Shown here: positions 16,279-26,452 of the stretch, in pieces | How the letters are laid out: the number at the start of each line of letters is the position of its first letter | Numbering within the stretch: the first letter of the stretch is position 1 | Position numbers and translations under genes: made by a program | The notes under the pieces: generated by a model | Told to the model about the DNA's origin: nothing | The model's input: only the letters and a program-made list of their open reading frames with translations | Database searches by the model: none | From: CAZPQV01 sp964588705 | Lineage (GTDB): Bacteria > Bacteroidota > Bacteroidia > Flavobacteriales > Weeksellaceae | Direction of reading: 5' to 3' | Length of the DNA: 64,000 nucleotides | Assembly: GCA_964588705.1 (NCBI GenBank) | Contig: CAZPQV010000005.1 | Coordinates: 1 to 64,000, forward strand

Positions 16279-16629
16279 ATGGACATTAGAACACCAATGA
16301 AAACGATGAGCGAAGTAATGCAAAAACTTGCAGGGAGAGGCATTACCAAAGAGTTTTGTATGAATGAATCAGGAGATATGAAAATTACTGATTCAGATAA
16401 AGTATATAATCCGCAGGATCTTAAAATTTTGAAATCGTACCGTTTTGAGGGCGACAGTAATCCGGCTGACAATTCGGTTTTGTATGTTGCTGAAGATCAT
16501 AACGGGAATTTAGGAATGATTATCGATTCCTACGGAGCAGAAAGCAATTATCCGGGAGATAAATTTGATGATTTTCTAAGGAAAATTCCCATTGAAGAAC
16601 GTGAGGAATTCGATATAGATTCTCTTTAA
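16279..16629 (+). CDS. Conserved small protein often misnamed phosphoribosylpyrophosphate synthetase
   Basis: A 116-residue acidic, soluble protein. The C-terminal half, YRFEGDSNPADNSVLYVAE then GNLGMIIDSYGAESN, matches a small family common in Bacteroidota that databases often label phosphoribosylpyrophosphate synthetase (from memory). It has none of the PRPP-binding or ATP-binding motifs of that enzyme, so the label should not be trusted. The N-terminal segment TMSEVMQKLAGRGITKEFCM fits the family start. The upstream region has a small dyad (GTGTG-tttg-CACAC, 16234-16247) that may be an operator. Function unknown. Confidence 0.75.
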   Translation: MDIRTPMKTMSEVMQKLAGRGITKEFCMNESGDMKITDSDKVYNPQDLKILKSYRFEGDSNPADNSVLYVAEDHNGNLGMIIDSYGAESNYPGDKFDDFLRKIPIEEREEFDIDSL

Positions 16630-16637
16630 CGAACAGC

Positions 16638-16663
16638 AAATCCGAAGATTAATCTTCGGATTT
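16638..16663 (+). terminator. Terminator overlapping the end of the AsmA-like gene
   Basis: A perfect 26-bp palindrome (AAATCCGAAGATT and its complement) followed by a T-rich run. It ends the upstream plus-strand gene. Its right half also encodes the last codons (Ser-Glu-Asp-stop) of the convergent AsmA-like gene. Confidence 0.88.
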
Positions 16664-19315
16664 TTCTTTTTTACGGAACAGGTCTTTCAGTCTTAAACCT
16701 TTCTTTTCCTTTTTCTCTTCGGTGTTTTCCTGTTTTTTTACCGGAAGAATATCTTTGGTATTCTGAAAATCAGATTTGATGTCAGAAACCGTCTTTTTGG
16801 TTGTTTCAACAGTTTTCTTTGCGTCAACTTCTTGCTGTTCTACTTTATCTCCAATGAGTGTTTTCTTCAGACCTTCCTCAATACCTTTCCAAAAAAGATT
16901 AAAGAATGATTTTGTAGGATCGCGCTCCACGTCATCAACAATTACACTTTCAGGATATTTCCCGGAATTGCTTCTCACAACAAGATTTACGATGGTGGAC
17001 AAAAGCTTGTTCTTTTCACCGGTTTCTTTTAGAATTGAAACTTTCAGATTTTGGTGCTTCATATTCAGGCTTCCGTCGAGTTTGTTTTTATCGCCGTGAA
17101 ACTTGAAAAGCAAATCTTTAATAAAACCGGTGGTTCGGATTTTCAGATAAGGTTCAACAAATGCGTTGATGCTCGAAGCCGGCAAATCGCTGATGATTCC
17201 TTCGATGGTAAAAGCATCATTCATATTCGCGGGATTGATGTTCCACCGTACTTTCATCGGCGAAACATTCATAAAACGACAATCGATAGAAATCGGAATC
17301 TGCGTTGGTTTCCCTGAAGTTTTATTGGAATTCAGATTTTTGATATTCATATTAAAATTACCGAAAGTCAGTTTTCCGGGGCCGTCGCTTTTCTTGGTAT
17401 CTTCTTCATAGACCAAAACCGAATTTTTGATATCAAAACTATTGACCAAAACCGGGAATTTAATCGATCTCAAAAGTTCAGAATACATCGGTTTTCTCGA
17501 TAAATCATCCTTCGGAATTTTACTTCTGAAAATATTGGCATCCATACCGGAAAGCACCACATTTGATGCATTGATGAACTTTTTATCCGAAACCAAATCC
17601 CAATTTCCGGCGGCATTCAAATGTTTGATTTTCAAATCGTAAAGATCTTTTTCAGCAGGAATCATTCTGATGAACTGCGCTCTGGAAACCAATGGATTTA
17701 CATTGAAATTTGTAACCTTTACTGAGTTTTTGTTCAGCTGCAAAAGGCCGGCAGTCATCCGATAGAAGCGGCTAATTTTATAGTTGAAATCGGTGGTTGT
17801 AATTTTATAATCTCCTGTTTTGAAAGGGATTTTATTTTTAGAAGTTTGCGCCGTCATTTCAATATTTTTGAAATTGGCATTGAGGTTCTTGAAGATTAAC
17901 GGATGCTCCAGATCAAGGTATTCGAGATTGGCATTTTTCACGTTAATGTTTTTTACCAAAAGAGGAAATTCAATTCCGGAAATTGGCTTTCTTTGTTTGG
18001 GTTTAGCTTTTGCGGAAGTGATTTTACCTTTCAAACCGTCTACCAAAACATCATTTACCGTCAGTTTAAGTTTGTTGTCAATAAACTCCCAATTTTCGAA
18101 TTTAGCACCAATTCTGCTGATTTCAAGATCCGAAATACCGTCTACAGATTTTTGATGATTTGGTTTAAATGAGATCTTTTTCAGTTCAGCGGATCTCGGA
18201 TTGAAAGATCCCGATGCAATATTCAGCGACTGTTTTTCAGTAATATAATGAATGTCTTTTCCTTCGATATTGAATTTTTCATAAGAAAAAGGAATCCTGC
18301 CACTTGCCGTTTTTTTATCCATCAGAAATTTATGGATATCCATTTTCAGGTTATTGGCTGAAAACAGTTTGGTACCGTTTGGTTTCTGAATGTGGACTTT
18401 AGCGTTTTCCATCAAAACATCCTCCAGATTCACTTCGTATTTAAAACTTTTATCGGCTTTCTGTTGTTTGGCTGTAGTTGTAAAAATTTTAATATCCGGA
18501 TTCTTGAAATTCACGTGAGACAGACTTACTTTATTGTCTTTCAGAACGATGTCTTTGAAATTCATTTCAGAAGTCGAAAACTGAAAAAGATTGGGCTTGT
18601 TCGGATAGCTTCTAACAAACTGACTGTAAGTTATCAACGGATTCAGTTCAAAATCATGAATGCTCATCTGTCCGTTTTCAGTCTTTATATCTTTGGCTTT
18701 CAATGAATAAACATTGTCCGGCTGAAAGTAAAAATCGGTTCCTTTAATGCTGTATTGATCAAAAACAACCGGTAGTTTATCTTCCACATGTTTTTCGGTC
18801 ATCCGAAGATTGGAAACATCAAGATCGAGATTGTTTACTGAAAGAAATTTTTGTTTTGTATGACGAAACAGCGTGATATTTCCCTTATCAATTTTCAGGT
18901 TTTTAAAAAGCATTGGATTTCGCTTTTTTCCGGTTTTATCGTCGATCGGTTTGGCAAGAGTTACATTAAGATTGGGATTCATCAGATAAAGATTCGACGA
19001 ATTAATCTTTTTATGCATCAACGCATCCCAAATTCCCAATCTGCTGATTTTCACAGAATCTATCTTCCCGTCAACACCAATAATATTTTGGTTATCAGGA
19101 TTTTTGGTTGCAACAACAAGGCCTGTTGAAAGTATATTTCCGGTGCTAATATCTACATCCAAAGATTTGTAGGTAACGCTGTAATCGGAATTGTTTTTAA
19201 TGAAATTCGGAAGATTTTTCTTGAGCCAAAAGTTCACGCCAATATTTGCAAGCAACACTACAAAAAGTAGAACTCCGCTTACAATGGCAATTTTAGGCAG
19301 TAATTTTTTATTCAT
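16649..19315 (-). CDS. Large AsmA/DUF748-like inner-membrane-anchored protein
   Basis: An 888-residue protein with one N-terminal membrane anchor (about residues 8-28) and a long, repetitive beta-rich periplasmic region. Recurrent phrases such as VKNINVKNANLEYLD, FKNLKIDKGNITLF and VNSFDIKNSVLVYEED recur about every 100-150 residues, typical of AsmA/TamB-type repeating beta-groove proteins that help move lipids or outer-membrane components. The charged tail (about 830-888, Lys/Glu-rich, LRLKDLFRKKEKSED) is predicted disordered. Lipid-transport function is inferred from the fold class only. It is monocistronic and convergent with the gene at 16279. Confidence 0.75.
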   Translation of the reverse strand: MNKKLLPKIAIVSGVLLFVVLLANIGVNFWLKKNLPNFIKNNSDYSVTYKSLDVDISTGNILSTGLVVATKNPDNQNIIGVDGKIDSVKISRLGIWDALMHKKINSSNLYLMNPNLNVTLAKPIDDKTGKKRNPMLFKNLKIDKGNITLFRHTKQKFLSVNNLDLDVSNLRMTEKHVEDKLPVVFDQYSIKGTDFYFQPDNVYSLKAKDIKTENGQMSIHDFELNPLITYSQFVRSYPNKPNLFQFSTSEMNFKDIVLKDNKVSLSHVNFKNPDIKIFTTTAKQQKADKSFKYEVNLEDVLMENAKVHIQKPNGTKLFSANNLKMDIHKFLMDKKTASGRIPFSYEKFNIEGKDIHYITEKQSLNIASGSFNPRSAELKKISFKPNHQKSVDGISDLEISRIGAKFENWEFIDNKLKLTVNDVLVDGLKGKITSAKAKPKQRKPISGIEFPLLVKNINVKNANLEYLDLEHPLIFKNLNANFKNIEMTAQTSKNKIPFKTGDYKITTTDFNYKISRFYRMTAGLLQLNKNSVKVTNFNVNPLVSRAQFIRMIPAEKDLYDLKIKHLNAAGNWDLVSDKKFINASNVVLSGMDANIFRSKIPKDDLSRKPMYSELLRSIKFPVLVNSFDIKNSVLVYEEDTKKSDGPGKLTFGNFNMNIKNLNSNKTSGKPTQIPISIDCRFMNVSPMKVRWNINPANMNDAFTIEGIISDLPASSINAFVEPYLKIRTTGFIKDLLFKFHGDKNKLDGSLNMKHQNLKVSILKETGEKNKLLSTIVNLVVRSNSGKYPESVIVDDVERDPTKSFFNLFWKGIEEGLKKTLIGDKVEQQEVDAKKTVETTKKTVSDIKSDFQNTKDILPVKKQENTEEKKEKKGLRLKDLFRKKEKSED

Positions 19316-19379
19316 CCGGTTTTCAAGTTACGGAAAATTAACAAAAACCGTGCAAGAATCAATAATCAGGGGAATTGGG

Positions 19380-20171
19380 CTAAATTTCTACCTCAATCAC
19401 GTAACCTTCATGGCTCCTCACATTCATCACATTTCCGCCCTCAAATGAAAGATACTGTCCTTTTATTCCCTGTAGAACACCTTCAAATTCAGGGTTTTTA
19501 TCAAGCGTAAAAGCAGTTATTTTTTCGGGAGCTTCATAAGGGTAATCGAGTTTCCAGATTTCTTCCTCATGCTGATAGAATTTTTCGAAATCGGAAGGGA
19601 AATATTTTTTTATGTCTTCCCTGAAGTTGGCCAAATCCAAATCATCTTCATACTCATCCTGAAGCATTTTTTTGTAATTCGTTTTATCGGGAAGCTGTTC
19701 TTTTAGGGCAACTTCAATCATTCCGGCTTCGTAGCGGTTTTCGGTTCTTGCAATTGGTAGGGCAAAAGTTGCTCCCTGATCAATCCAACGCGTCGGAATC
19801 TGATGCACTCTTGTAACGCCCACTTTCACATCGCCGGTGTAAGCCAAATAAACGATGTGCGGCACCAACTGAATTTCCTTTTCCACCTCCAAATCGCGTT
19901 CTTCTTCTCCAAGATGAGCACGCGAAAGTTCCGGACGGATAATGGTTTCACTCGCATAAGGACTTTCGAAAAAACATTTTTTACAGAAACCCATTCGGAA
20001 GATTTTCTTGTCGCTGCCACAGTTTACGCACTGATATCCTATATGCTTCAGTTTTATTTTCTTTCCAATCAGTTCATTCATGTGAATAAGATCTCCGGAA
20101 AGATTCAAATAATACTGAATAGGTTTATCATTGTAAGTGGACATTTTTAGAACCTGGCCTGTGAGCAGCAT
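19380..20171 (-). CDS. DUF2797 domain-containing protein
   Basis: A 263-residue soluble protein of the DUF2797 family, unknown function. A probable zinc-binding CxxC pair is visible: CVNCGSDKKIFRMGFCKKCF (about residues 53-72). A conserved region LVPHIVYLAYTGDVKVGVTR and the IPTRWIDQGATFALPIARTENRYEAGMIE segment follow and resemble a GIY-YIG-like fold; that resemblance is inference. It is on the minus strand, divergent from the small membrane protein at 20232. Confidence 0.85.
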   Translation of the reverse strand: MLLTGQVLKMSTYNDKPIQYYLNLSGDLIHMNELIGKKIKLKHIGYQCVNCGSDKKIFRMGFCKKCFFESPYASETIIRPELSRAHLGEEERDLEVEKEIQLVPHIVYLAYTGDVKVGVTRVHQIPTRWIDQGATFALPIARTENRYEAGMIEVALKEQLPDKTNYKKMLQDEYEDDLDLANFREDIKKYFPSDFEKFYQHEEEIWKLDYPYEAPEKITAFTLDKNPEFEGVLQGIKGQYLSFEGGNVMNVRSHEGYVIEVEI

Positions 20172-20231
20172 AATTGTAAAATTTCAGTAAAAATAAGGAA
20201 AGAATTTTTATCTTCGTAGAAATCCATCAAC

Positions 20232-20645
20232 GTGAAAAGAAGAATTGTTTTGGTTTTGGGATTGTTCACTTTTGTTGGCTATCTGCTGATTGCGGTTTCT
20301 TACAATTCACGTTTTACCCAAAATATTTTTGCAGGAATTCTCAAATCAATTGATATTTTAATTTATGAGAAACCGGTTTCTTTTCTGGATTTTATTAAAG
20401 ATCCGTTCTTTTGGATTGCTGTTGTTCTTCTGTTTTTTCTGTATTCTGTTTTTACTTACAGAATTAATTTAATCTTAACCGCTTCCTTACTTTTGATTGG
20501 ATTATGGGTTAAAAACCTCATTACTTTTGGTGGAATTATTGATGTTGAAATGTATAAAATCTCATCATTAATGTTTTTTGTTGCGGTTTTCAGTTTGAAT
20601 CTTTTTGCATTTCTCTATCCTGAAAAGTCGAATTCAAATCACTAA
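20232..20645 (+). CDS. Hypothetical four-helix membrane protein
   Basis: A 137-residue protein with GTG start and four hydrophobic segments (about residues 4-22, 53-74, 79-97 and 112-130) separated by short loops. I do not recognise a family. It is 23 bp upstream of the nucleotide-sugar epimerase gene and probably co-transcribed with it, so a role in envelope polysaccharide metabolism is possible but unsupported by motifs. Confidence 0.65.
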   Translation: MKRRIVLVLGLFTFVGYLLIAVSYNSRFTQNIFAGILKSIDILIYEKPVSFLDFIKDPFFWIAVVLLFFLYSVFTYRINLILTASLLLIGLWVKNLITFGGIIDVEMYKISSLMFFVAVFSLNLFAFLYPEKSNSNH

Positions 20646-20668
20646 ATTTGTAATTCTAAAAAATACAG

Positions 20669-21691
20669 ATGATTTATCTCGTTACCGGAGGCAGTGGCTT
20701 TATTGGTTCCCATTTGGTAGAACATTTATTAAAAAATGGACATTCTGTCATAAACATTGACAATTTTGATGATTTCTATGATTATAGAATAAAAATCAAC
20801 AATACTTTGGAGTCCGTTGGAAAGCCAGCTGATTTTAGTTTTGAGAATAAAGAAAAGGATATTGAAAAGCTGATAAACATTACTGAATCAGAGCATTATC
20901 AGCTTTATTTTCAGGATATAAGAGATAGCGAAGGATTGAAAAAAATCTTTGCGAGCCATCCAATTTCTCAGGTTATCCATTTAGCCGCGCTTGCCGGCGT
21001 TCGTCCATCCATCGAAAGACCTTTGGAATATGAAGAAGTGAATATTCGTGGCACGATGAATCTTTGGGAACTGTGTAAGGAATTTAAAATTAATAAATTT
21101 ATTAATGCCTCATCTTCAAGTGTTTACGGTAATAATGAAAAAACTCCTTTTGAAGAATCCGATAATGTAGATCAACCGATTTCACCTTACGCTGCGACAA
21201 AGAAAAGCACAGAAATTTTAGGTCACGTTTATCATCATCTTTATGGAATTGATATGCTTCATCTGCGTTTCTTCACCGTTTACGGGCCACGACAGCGACC
21301 GGATTTAGCCATTCATAAATTTTCGAAACTCATCGCTGAAGGCAAGGAAATTCCATTTTACGGCGATGGAACAACTTCGCGAGATTACACGTTTATTGAC
21401 GATATTATCGATGGCATTTTAAAATCAATCATTTATCTTGAGCGTCACGATGGCGTTTATGACATCATCAATCTCGGGGAAAGTAAAGTTGTCACGCTTC
21501 ATGAAATGCTCGCTGCAATTGAATCGGAAATTGGGAAGCAAACTGCAAAAAAATCTTTACCAATGCAGCCCGGAGACGTTTCGAAAACCAATGCAGATAT
21601 CACCAAAGCCAAATCAATAATCGGATATGCGCCAACCACAGATTTTCAAAATGGCATAAAAAAATTTGTGGAATGGTTTTTGAGAAACTGA
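20669..21691 (+). CDS. NAD-dependent nucleotide-sugar epimerase (UDP-glucuronate 4-epimerase-like)
   Basis: An extended short-chain dehydrogenase of 340 residues. It has the Rossmann motif VTGGSGFIGSHLVEHLL (residues 4-20), the HLAALAGVRPSIERP segment typical of UDP-glucuronate 4-epimerases, a catalytic Ser-rich stretch NASSSSVYG, and the YAATK catalytic Tyr-Lys pair (about residue 171). The sequence RFFTVYGPRQRPDLAIHKF is characteristic of the CapI/GAE group. It makes a UDP-galacturonate-type sugar donor for surface polysaccharide. Exact substrate is inferred. Confidence 0.87.
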   Translation: MIYLVTGGSGFIGSHLVEHLLKNGHSVINIDNFDDFYDYRIKINNTLESVGKPADFSFENKEKDIEKLINITESEHYQLYFQDIRDSEGLKKIFASHPISQVIHLAALAGVRPSIERPLEYEEVNIRGTMNLWELCKEFKINKFINASSSSVYGNNEKTPFEESDNVDQPISPYAATKKSTEILGHVYHHLYGIDMLHLRFFTVYGPRQRPDLAIHKFSKLIAEGKEIPFYGDGTTSRDYTFIDDIIDGILKSIIYLERHDGVYDIINLGESKVVTLHEMLAAIESEIGKQTAKKSLPMQPGDVSKTNADITKAKSIIGYAPTTDFQNGIKKFVEWFLRN

Positions 21692-21817
21692 CGCATAAGT
21701 GAGCACAAGTTCCTCCTAAATCAGAGGTTTCGATAAGATACAGTTTGTATTAAAAAATTGTTAATTTAAAAACCCTCGTCAGATTTGCAAAAAGATTGAA
21801 AATCAATGGGAAAAAGC

Positions 21818-21847
21818 TTTGAAATCTCACCTATTTTTATACTTTTG
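21818..21847 (+). promoter_or_regulatory. Promoter of the DUF2795 gene
   Basis: TTTG (21818-21821), an 18-nt spacer, and TACTTTTG (21840-21847, an exact TAnnTTTG) form a textbook Bacteroidota promoter 17 bp before the ATG. Confidence 0.75.
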
Positions 21848-21864
21848 CAAAAAATTAGAAAATT

Positions 21865-22086
21865 ATGTATTGGACACTAGAATTAGCATCTTATCTTAGC
21901 GACGCTCCTTGGCCGATGACGAAGGCAGAGCTTATTGATTATGCAATTAGAACCGGCGCACCAATGGAAGTTGTAGAAAACCTTCAGGCAATCGAGGACG
22001 AGGGTGAAATCTACGAGTCTATCGAAGAGGTTTGGAGTGATTATCCAACCGATGAAGATTTCCTTTGGAACGAAGACGAATACTAA
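21865..22086 (+). CDS. DUF2795 domain-containing small protein
   Basis: A 73-residue, very acidic protein starting MYWTLELASYLSDAPWPMTK and containing the DUF2795 core AELIDYAIRTGAPMEVVENL followed by an Asp/Glu-rich tail ending WNEDEY. The family is small, helical and uncharacterised. Strong matched promoter and terminator bracket it, implying an abundant monocistronic mRNA. Function unknown. Confidence 0.88.
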   Translation: MYWTLELASYLSDAPWPMTKAELIDYAIRTGAPMEVVENLQAIEDEGEIYESIEEVWSDYPTDEDFLWNEDEY

Positions 22087-22091
22087 AAAAT

Positions 22092-22124
22092 AAAGCTTTA
22101 AGCTATAGGTTTAAAGCTTTTTTT
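22092..22124 (+). terminator. Terminator after the DUF2795 gene
   Basis: A 10-bp stem (AAAGCTTTAA and complement, arms 22092-22101 and 22111-22120) with a 9-nt loop, followed by a T-run. It starts 6 bp past the stop codon. Confidence 0.85.
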
Positions 22125-22187
22125 GATATTGAATTAAACAGCACCAAAAGTGCATCTGCTGCATATTGCAGTAAAAAATAAAATTAT

Positions 22188-25100
22188 ATGAGTTTTTTAG
22201 ATACAGTTCTGAAAGGTTTTCTTGGAGATAAAAATGCCAAGGACCTTAAAGAAGTAAAAAAAGTTGTTGCAAAAATAAAAGCAGTTGAACCAAACATTCA
22301 GCAGCTTACAGATGATGGATTACGTGAAAAAACTGCTGAGTTTAAGGAGAAGATAAAAACAGCAACAGCAAATATTACATCGCAGATAGATGCCGTAAAA
22401 GAACAGATAAAAACCACAACGGATATCGATCAGAAAGAAGCACTTTTCGCTAAAGTAGAAGCTTTGAAGAAAGATTCCTACGAAATTGAAGAAAAGGTTT
22501 TGGCAGAAATTCTTCCCGAAGCTTTCTCTCTGATTAAAGAAACTGCAAGACGTCTTGCCGAAAATGGAGGACTTACGGTAACGGCTACCGAAATGGATAA
22601 AAATCTTGCAGAAACTAAAGACTTCGTTGAGATCAAAGGAAATCAGGCGTTTTATAAAAATTCTTGGAACGCCGCAGGAACACCGGTAGTTTGGGATATG
22701 GTGCATTACGATGTGCAGTATATCGGTGGGGTTGTACTTCACAGCGGTAAAATCGCAGAGATGGCAACCGGTGAAGGTAAAACCCTTGTTGGAACATTAC
22801 CGATTTACCTGAACGCACTTCCTGGAAGAGGGGTTCACGTAGTTACGGTGAACGACTATCTTGCAAAAAGGGACTCCGCTTGGATGGGACCAATTTATCA
22901 GTTCCACGGACTTTCAATTGACTGTATCGACAACCACCAGCCTAACTCCGACGGAAGAAGAAAAGCATACAACTCAGACATTACTTACGGAACCAACAAC
23001 GAATTTGGTTTCGATTATCTGAGAGATAACATGGTAACTTCACCTAACGAACTCGTTCAGAGGGAATTAAACTTCGCCATCGTCGATGAGGTTGACTCTG
23101 TTTTGATAGATGATGCAAGAACACCGCTTATTATTTCGGGACCGGTTCCTCAGGGCGACCGTCAGGAATTTGATGTTCTTAAGCCTTCTGTTGACAGAAT
23201 CGTTGAAGTTCAGAAAAAAACAATTACTCATATTTTTAACGAAGCTAAGAAACTCATTCAGGCAGGAAATACTACTGAAGGTGGATTCAAATTGCTTCAG
23301 GCATTCAGAGGTTTACCAAAATCAAGACCTTTAATTAAGTTCCTTTCCGAAACCGGAAACAAAGCATTACTTCAGAAAACTGAGGCATTCTATATGCAGG
23401 ATAACAACCGCGAGATGCCGAAAGTAGATAAAGACCTTTACTTTGTAATCGACGAGAAAAACAATCAAATCGACCTTACAGATAAAGGAATTGAATATAT
23501 GTCTGCCGGAAACGAGGATAAAGATTTCTTCGTTCTTCAGGACATCGGAACTGAAATCGCGGAACTGGAAGCGAAAAACCTTCCGAAAGATGAGGAGTTC
23601 GCTGCAAAAGAAGAACTTTTCAAAAATTTTGCTGAAAAATCAGAGCGCGTTCATACCATGAACCAACTTCTGAAAGCATATACACTTTTCGAAAAAGACG
23701 ACGAATACGTGGTAATCGACGGCGAAGTGAAAATCGTTGATGAGCAAACCGGACGTATTATGGAAGGAAGACGTTATTCCGACGGACTTCACCAGGCTAT
23801 TGAAGCGAAAGAAAATGTAAAGATTGAAGCCGCAACCCAAACGTTTGCCACCATAACTTTGCAGAACTATTTCCGTATGTACAACAAACTTGCGGGAATG
23901 ACCGGTACTGCGGAAACAGAGGCAGGCGAATTCTGGGAAATCTATAAACTGGATGTTGTGGTAATTCCTACCAACAGACCAATTCAGAGAGACGACAGAC
24001 AGGATTTGGTTTACAAAACCAACCGCGAAAAATATAACGCTGTTATCGAAGAAATTGAAAGATTAACCGCTGCCGGAAGACCGGTTCTTGTGGGAACAAC
24101 ATCGGTTGAGATTTCACAGTTGCTTTCGAGAGCATTGAATTTAAGAAAAATTCAGCACCAGGTTCTGAACGCAAAACTTCACAAGAAAGAAGCTGATATT
24201 GTTGCAGAAGCAGGGCGCCCGGGAGTTGTAACGATTGCAACAAATATGGCAGGTCGTGGTACCGACATTAAGCTGAGAGAAGGCGTAAAAGATGCAGGAG
24301 GTTTAGCAATTATCGGTACAGAAAGACACGACTCCAGACGTGTTGACAGACAGTTGAGAGGTCGTGCAGGACGTCAGGGAGACCCTGGAAGTTCGCAGTT
24401 TTATGTTTCTTTGGAAGACAATTTGATGCGTCTTTTCGGTTCGGAAAGAATTGCTAAAATGATGGACAGAATGGGGCACAAAGAAGGTGAAGTTATTCAG
24501 CATTCAATGATTACCAAGTCTATCGAAAGAGCGCAGAAAAAAGTTGAGGAAAACAACTTCGGTATTCGTAAAAGATTGCTTGAATACGATGATGTAATGA
24601 ACAAACAGCGTGACGTAATCTATAAAAAACGTAAAAACGCTCTCTTCGGAGATCACTTGAGCTACGACATCACCAATATGATTTTTGATGTTTCGCAATC
24701 TATTGTGAGCAAAGGAAAAGTGGAGGGAGATTTCAAGGAATTCGAATACGAACTTATTAAGAATTTCACAATGCAGTCGCCTGTAAATGAAGGCGAATTC
24801 AAGAAAGGAACAGTAGCTGAACTGACTAAAAAGGTATTTGCTGCAGCACAGGAAGATTACAGAAAACGTCTTGAACTGATGAAAGAGAAAGCATTCCCAA
24901 TCATTGAGAATGTATATCAGAATCAGGGGCAGATGTTCAAAATGATTCAGGTTCCGTTTACCGACGGTCACAAAACGATGACGATTGTAACTAATCTTGA
25001 ACAGGCTTACGAAAGTGGGTGCCAGACTTTAGTTGATGATTTCGAAAAGAACATCACCCTTTCCATCATCGATGAAAACTGGAAAACTCACCTTCGTGAA

Positions 25101-25259
25101 ATGGACGATTTAAGACGTTCTTCTCAAGGAGCGGTTTACGAACAGAAAGATCCGCTTGTGATTTACAAACAGGAATCGTTCTATCTGTTCAGCGAAATGA
25201 TGGATAAGATTAATAAAGAAACAATTTCGTTCCTGTATAAAGGAGAAATTCCTGCATAA
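22188..25259 (+). CDS. secA: Protein translocase subunit SecA
   Basis: The ATPase motor that pushes precursor proteins through SecYEG. At 1023 residues it has Walker [14 protein letters not shown] (about residue 189), the DEAD-like [20 protein letters not shown], the preprotein cross-linking domain, the second motor domain ([34 protein letters not shown]) and helical scaffold and wing domains. It is longer than E. coli SecA (about 900) because of Bacteroidota insertions. It ends FLYKGEIPA without the Cys-rich zinc/SecB-binding tail (CxCGSGKKYK) present in many SecAs. It is monocistronic, with a terminator following. Confidence 0.97.
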   Translation: MSFLDTVLKGFLGDKNAKDLKEVKKVVAKIKAVEPNIQQLTDDGLREKTAEFKEKIKTATANITSQIDAVKEQIKTTTDIDQKEALFAKVEALKKDSYEIEEKVLAEILPEAFSLIKETARRLAENGGLTVTATEMDKNLAETKDFVEIKGNQAFYKNSWNAAGTPVVWDMVHYDVQYIGGVVLHSGKIAEMATGEGKTLVGTLPIYLNALPGRGVHVVTVNDYLAKRDSAWMGPIYQFHGLSIDCIDNHQPNSDGRRKAYNSDITYGTNNEFGFDYLRDNMVTSPNELVQRELNFAIVDEVDSVLIDDARTPLIISGPVPQGDRQEFDVLKPSVDRIVEVQKKTITHIFNEAKKLIQAGNTTEGGFKLLQAFRGLPKSRPLIKFLSETGNKALLQKTEAFYMQDNNREMPKVDKDLYFVIDEKNNQIDLTDKGIEYMSAGNEDKDFFVLQDIGTEIAELEAKNLPKDEEFAAKEELFKNFAEKSERVHTMNQLLKAYTLFEKDDEYVVIDGEVKIVDEQTGRIMEGRRYSDGLHQAIEAKENVKIEAATQTFATITLQNYFRMYNKLAGMTGTAETEAGEFWEIYKLDVVVIPTNRPIQRDDRQDLVYKTNREKYNAVIEEIERLTAAGRPVLVGTTSVEISQLLSRALNLRKIQHQVLNAKLHKKEADIVAEAGRPGVVTIATNMAGRGTDIKLREGVKDAGGLAIIGTERHDSRRVDRQLRGRAGRQGDPGSSQFYVSLEDNLMRLFGSERIAKMMDRMGHKEGEVIQHSMITKSIERAQKKVEENNFGIRKRLLEYDDVMNKQRDVIYKKRKNALFGDHLSYDITNMIFDVSQSIVSKGKVEGDFKEFEYELIKNFTMQSPVNEGEFKKGTVAELTKKVFAAAQEDYRKRLELMKEKAFPIIENVYQNQGQMFKMIQVPFTDGHKTMTIVTNLEQAYESGCQTLVDDFEKNITLSIIDENWKTHLREMDDLRRSSQGAVYEQKDPLVIYKQESFYLFSEMMDKINKETISFLYKGEIPA

Positions 25260-25281
25260 CTAAAGGAGATCTAAATATTAG

Positions 25282-25312
25282 AAATCCGGCGGACTACAGC
25301 TCTGCTGGATTT
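25282..25312 (+). terminator. Terminator after secA
   Basis: A 12-bp stem with two G-U pairs (arms 25282-25293 and 25301-25312; AAATCCGGCGGA with TCTGCTGGATTT) followed by TTTT. Confidence 0.75.
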
Positions 25313-25405
25313 TTTATGTCTAATATCATTAATTCCTAAAATGTGACATTTAACCGCATTCAAGTATTAAATTTTTATTAAATTTATTGTCTTAATTTAT
25401 TATTA

Positions 25406-26377
25406 ATGGCATTAATAGATTTGTCGAAGCAGGTTGCTTTAGGAATAGATATTGGCGGAACTAATACCAAGTTTGGACTGGTAAACCACCGAGGCGAAAT
25501 ACTTGCAAAAGACTCTTTAAAAACTGATGAATATGATAAGGCTGAAGACTTTATCGATGCACTTTACAATAAAATAAAACCTCTGATAGACGAACATTGT
25601 TCCGATAAAGTAATCGAAGGAATTGGCGTAGGTGCGCCAAATGCCAACTACTATCGCGGGACGATTGAATATGCACCAAACCTTAAATGGAATGGAATTA
25701 TAAATTTTGCGGAATTGATGACCGCCCAGTTTGGTTATCCTTGCAAAATGACCAATGATGCCAACGCCGCAGCACTGGGAGAAATGCAGTATGGTGCAGC
25801 AAGAGGCATGAAAGACTTCATCATGATCACTCTTGGAACCGGTGTCGGAAGTGGAATTGTTTGTGGTGGAAACTTGGTTTACGGTCACGATGGTTTTGCC
25901 GGAGAATTAGGTCACACTATTGTAAAACCAAATGGTAGAAAACATTGGAGCACCGATTCGGAAGGAAGTTTGGAAGCCTATGCATCTGCAACAGGAATCG
26001 CCATCACTGCGAAGAAAATGCGTGCCGAATTCCCGGAATCTATGCTGAATGAATATGCGGAGGAAGATATTAATTCCAAGACAGTACATGAATGTGCGTT
26101 GAAAGGAGATCCTACAGCCATAGAAGTTTTCAGATATACCGGACAGAAACTTGGTGAAGCACTGGCAAACTTTGTAATGTTTTCGTCTCCGGAAGCGATT
26201 CTTCTTTTTGGAGGCGTAATTAAAGCCGGAGATTTCATCCTGAAACCTACAAAGCTTCATATGGAACGCAATTTACTTCCAATTTTCAGAGGAAAAGTGA
26301 AGCTGGTTTTCAGTGAACTGGATGAGGCCGATGCTGCAATTTTAGGTGCAAGCGCGTTAGTTTGGGAGAGCAAGTAA
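25406..26377 (+). CDS. ROK family sugar kinase (glucokinase-like)
   Basis: Phosphorylates a hexose, most likely glucose, with ATP. The 323-residue product has the N-terminal phosphate loop LGIDIGGTNTKFGLV (residues 12-26), the NDANAAALGE segment (about 117), LGTGVGSGIVCGGNLVYG (about 143) and GELGHTIV. Where most ROK proteins carry a zinc-binding CxCGxxGCxE motif, this one reads NGRKHWSTDSEGSLEAYAS (about 173-191), with none of those cysteines. The substrate is inferred. It is monocistronic. Confidence 0.88.
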   Translation: MALIDLSKQVALGIDIGGTNTKFGLVNHRGEILAKDSLKTDEYDKAEDFIDALYNKIKPLIDEHCSDKVIEGIGVGAPNANYYRGTIEYAPNLKWNGIINFAELMTAQFGYPCKMTNDANAAALGEMQYGAARGMKDFIMITLGTGVGSGIVCGGNLVYGHDGFAGELGHTIVKPNGRKHWSTDSEGSLEAYASATGIAITAKKMRAEFPESMLNEYAEEDINSKTVHECALKGDPTAIEVFRYTGQKLGEALANFVMFSSPEAILLFGGVIKAGDFILKPTKLHMERNLLPIFRGKVKLVFSELDEADAAILGASALVWESK

Positions 26378-26399
26378 GTGATAAATAAAACATTATATT

Positions 26400-26430
26400 T
26401 GAACGCACCGGTTTTTTATTGGTACGTTCA
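26400..26430 (+). terminator. Hairpin after the ROK kinase gene
   Basis: TGAACGCACC (26400-26409) pairs with GGTACGTTCA (26421-26430) with one mismatch. No long T-run follows, so terminator function is probable but not strong. Confidence 0.5.
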
Positions 26431-26452
26431 ATATTATATATAATAAGAACAA

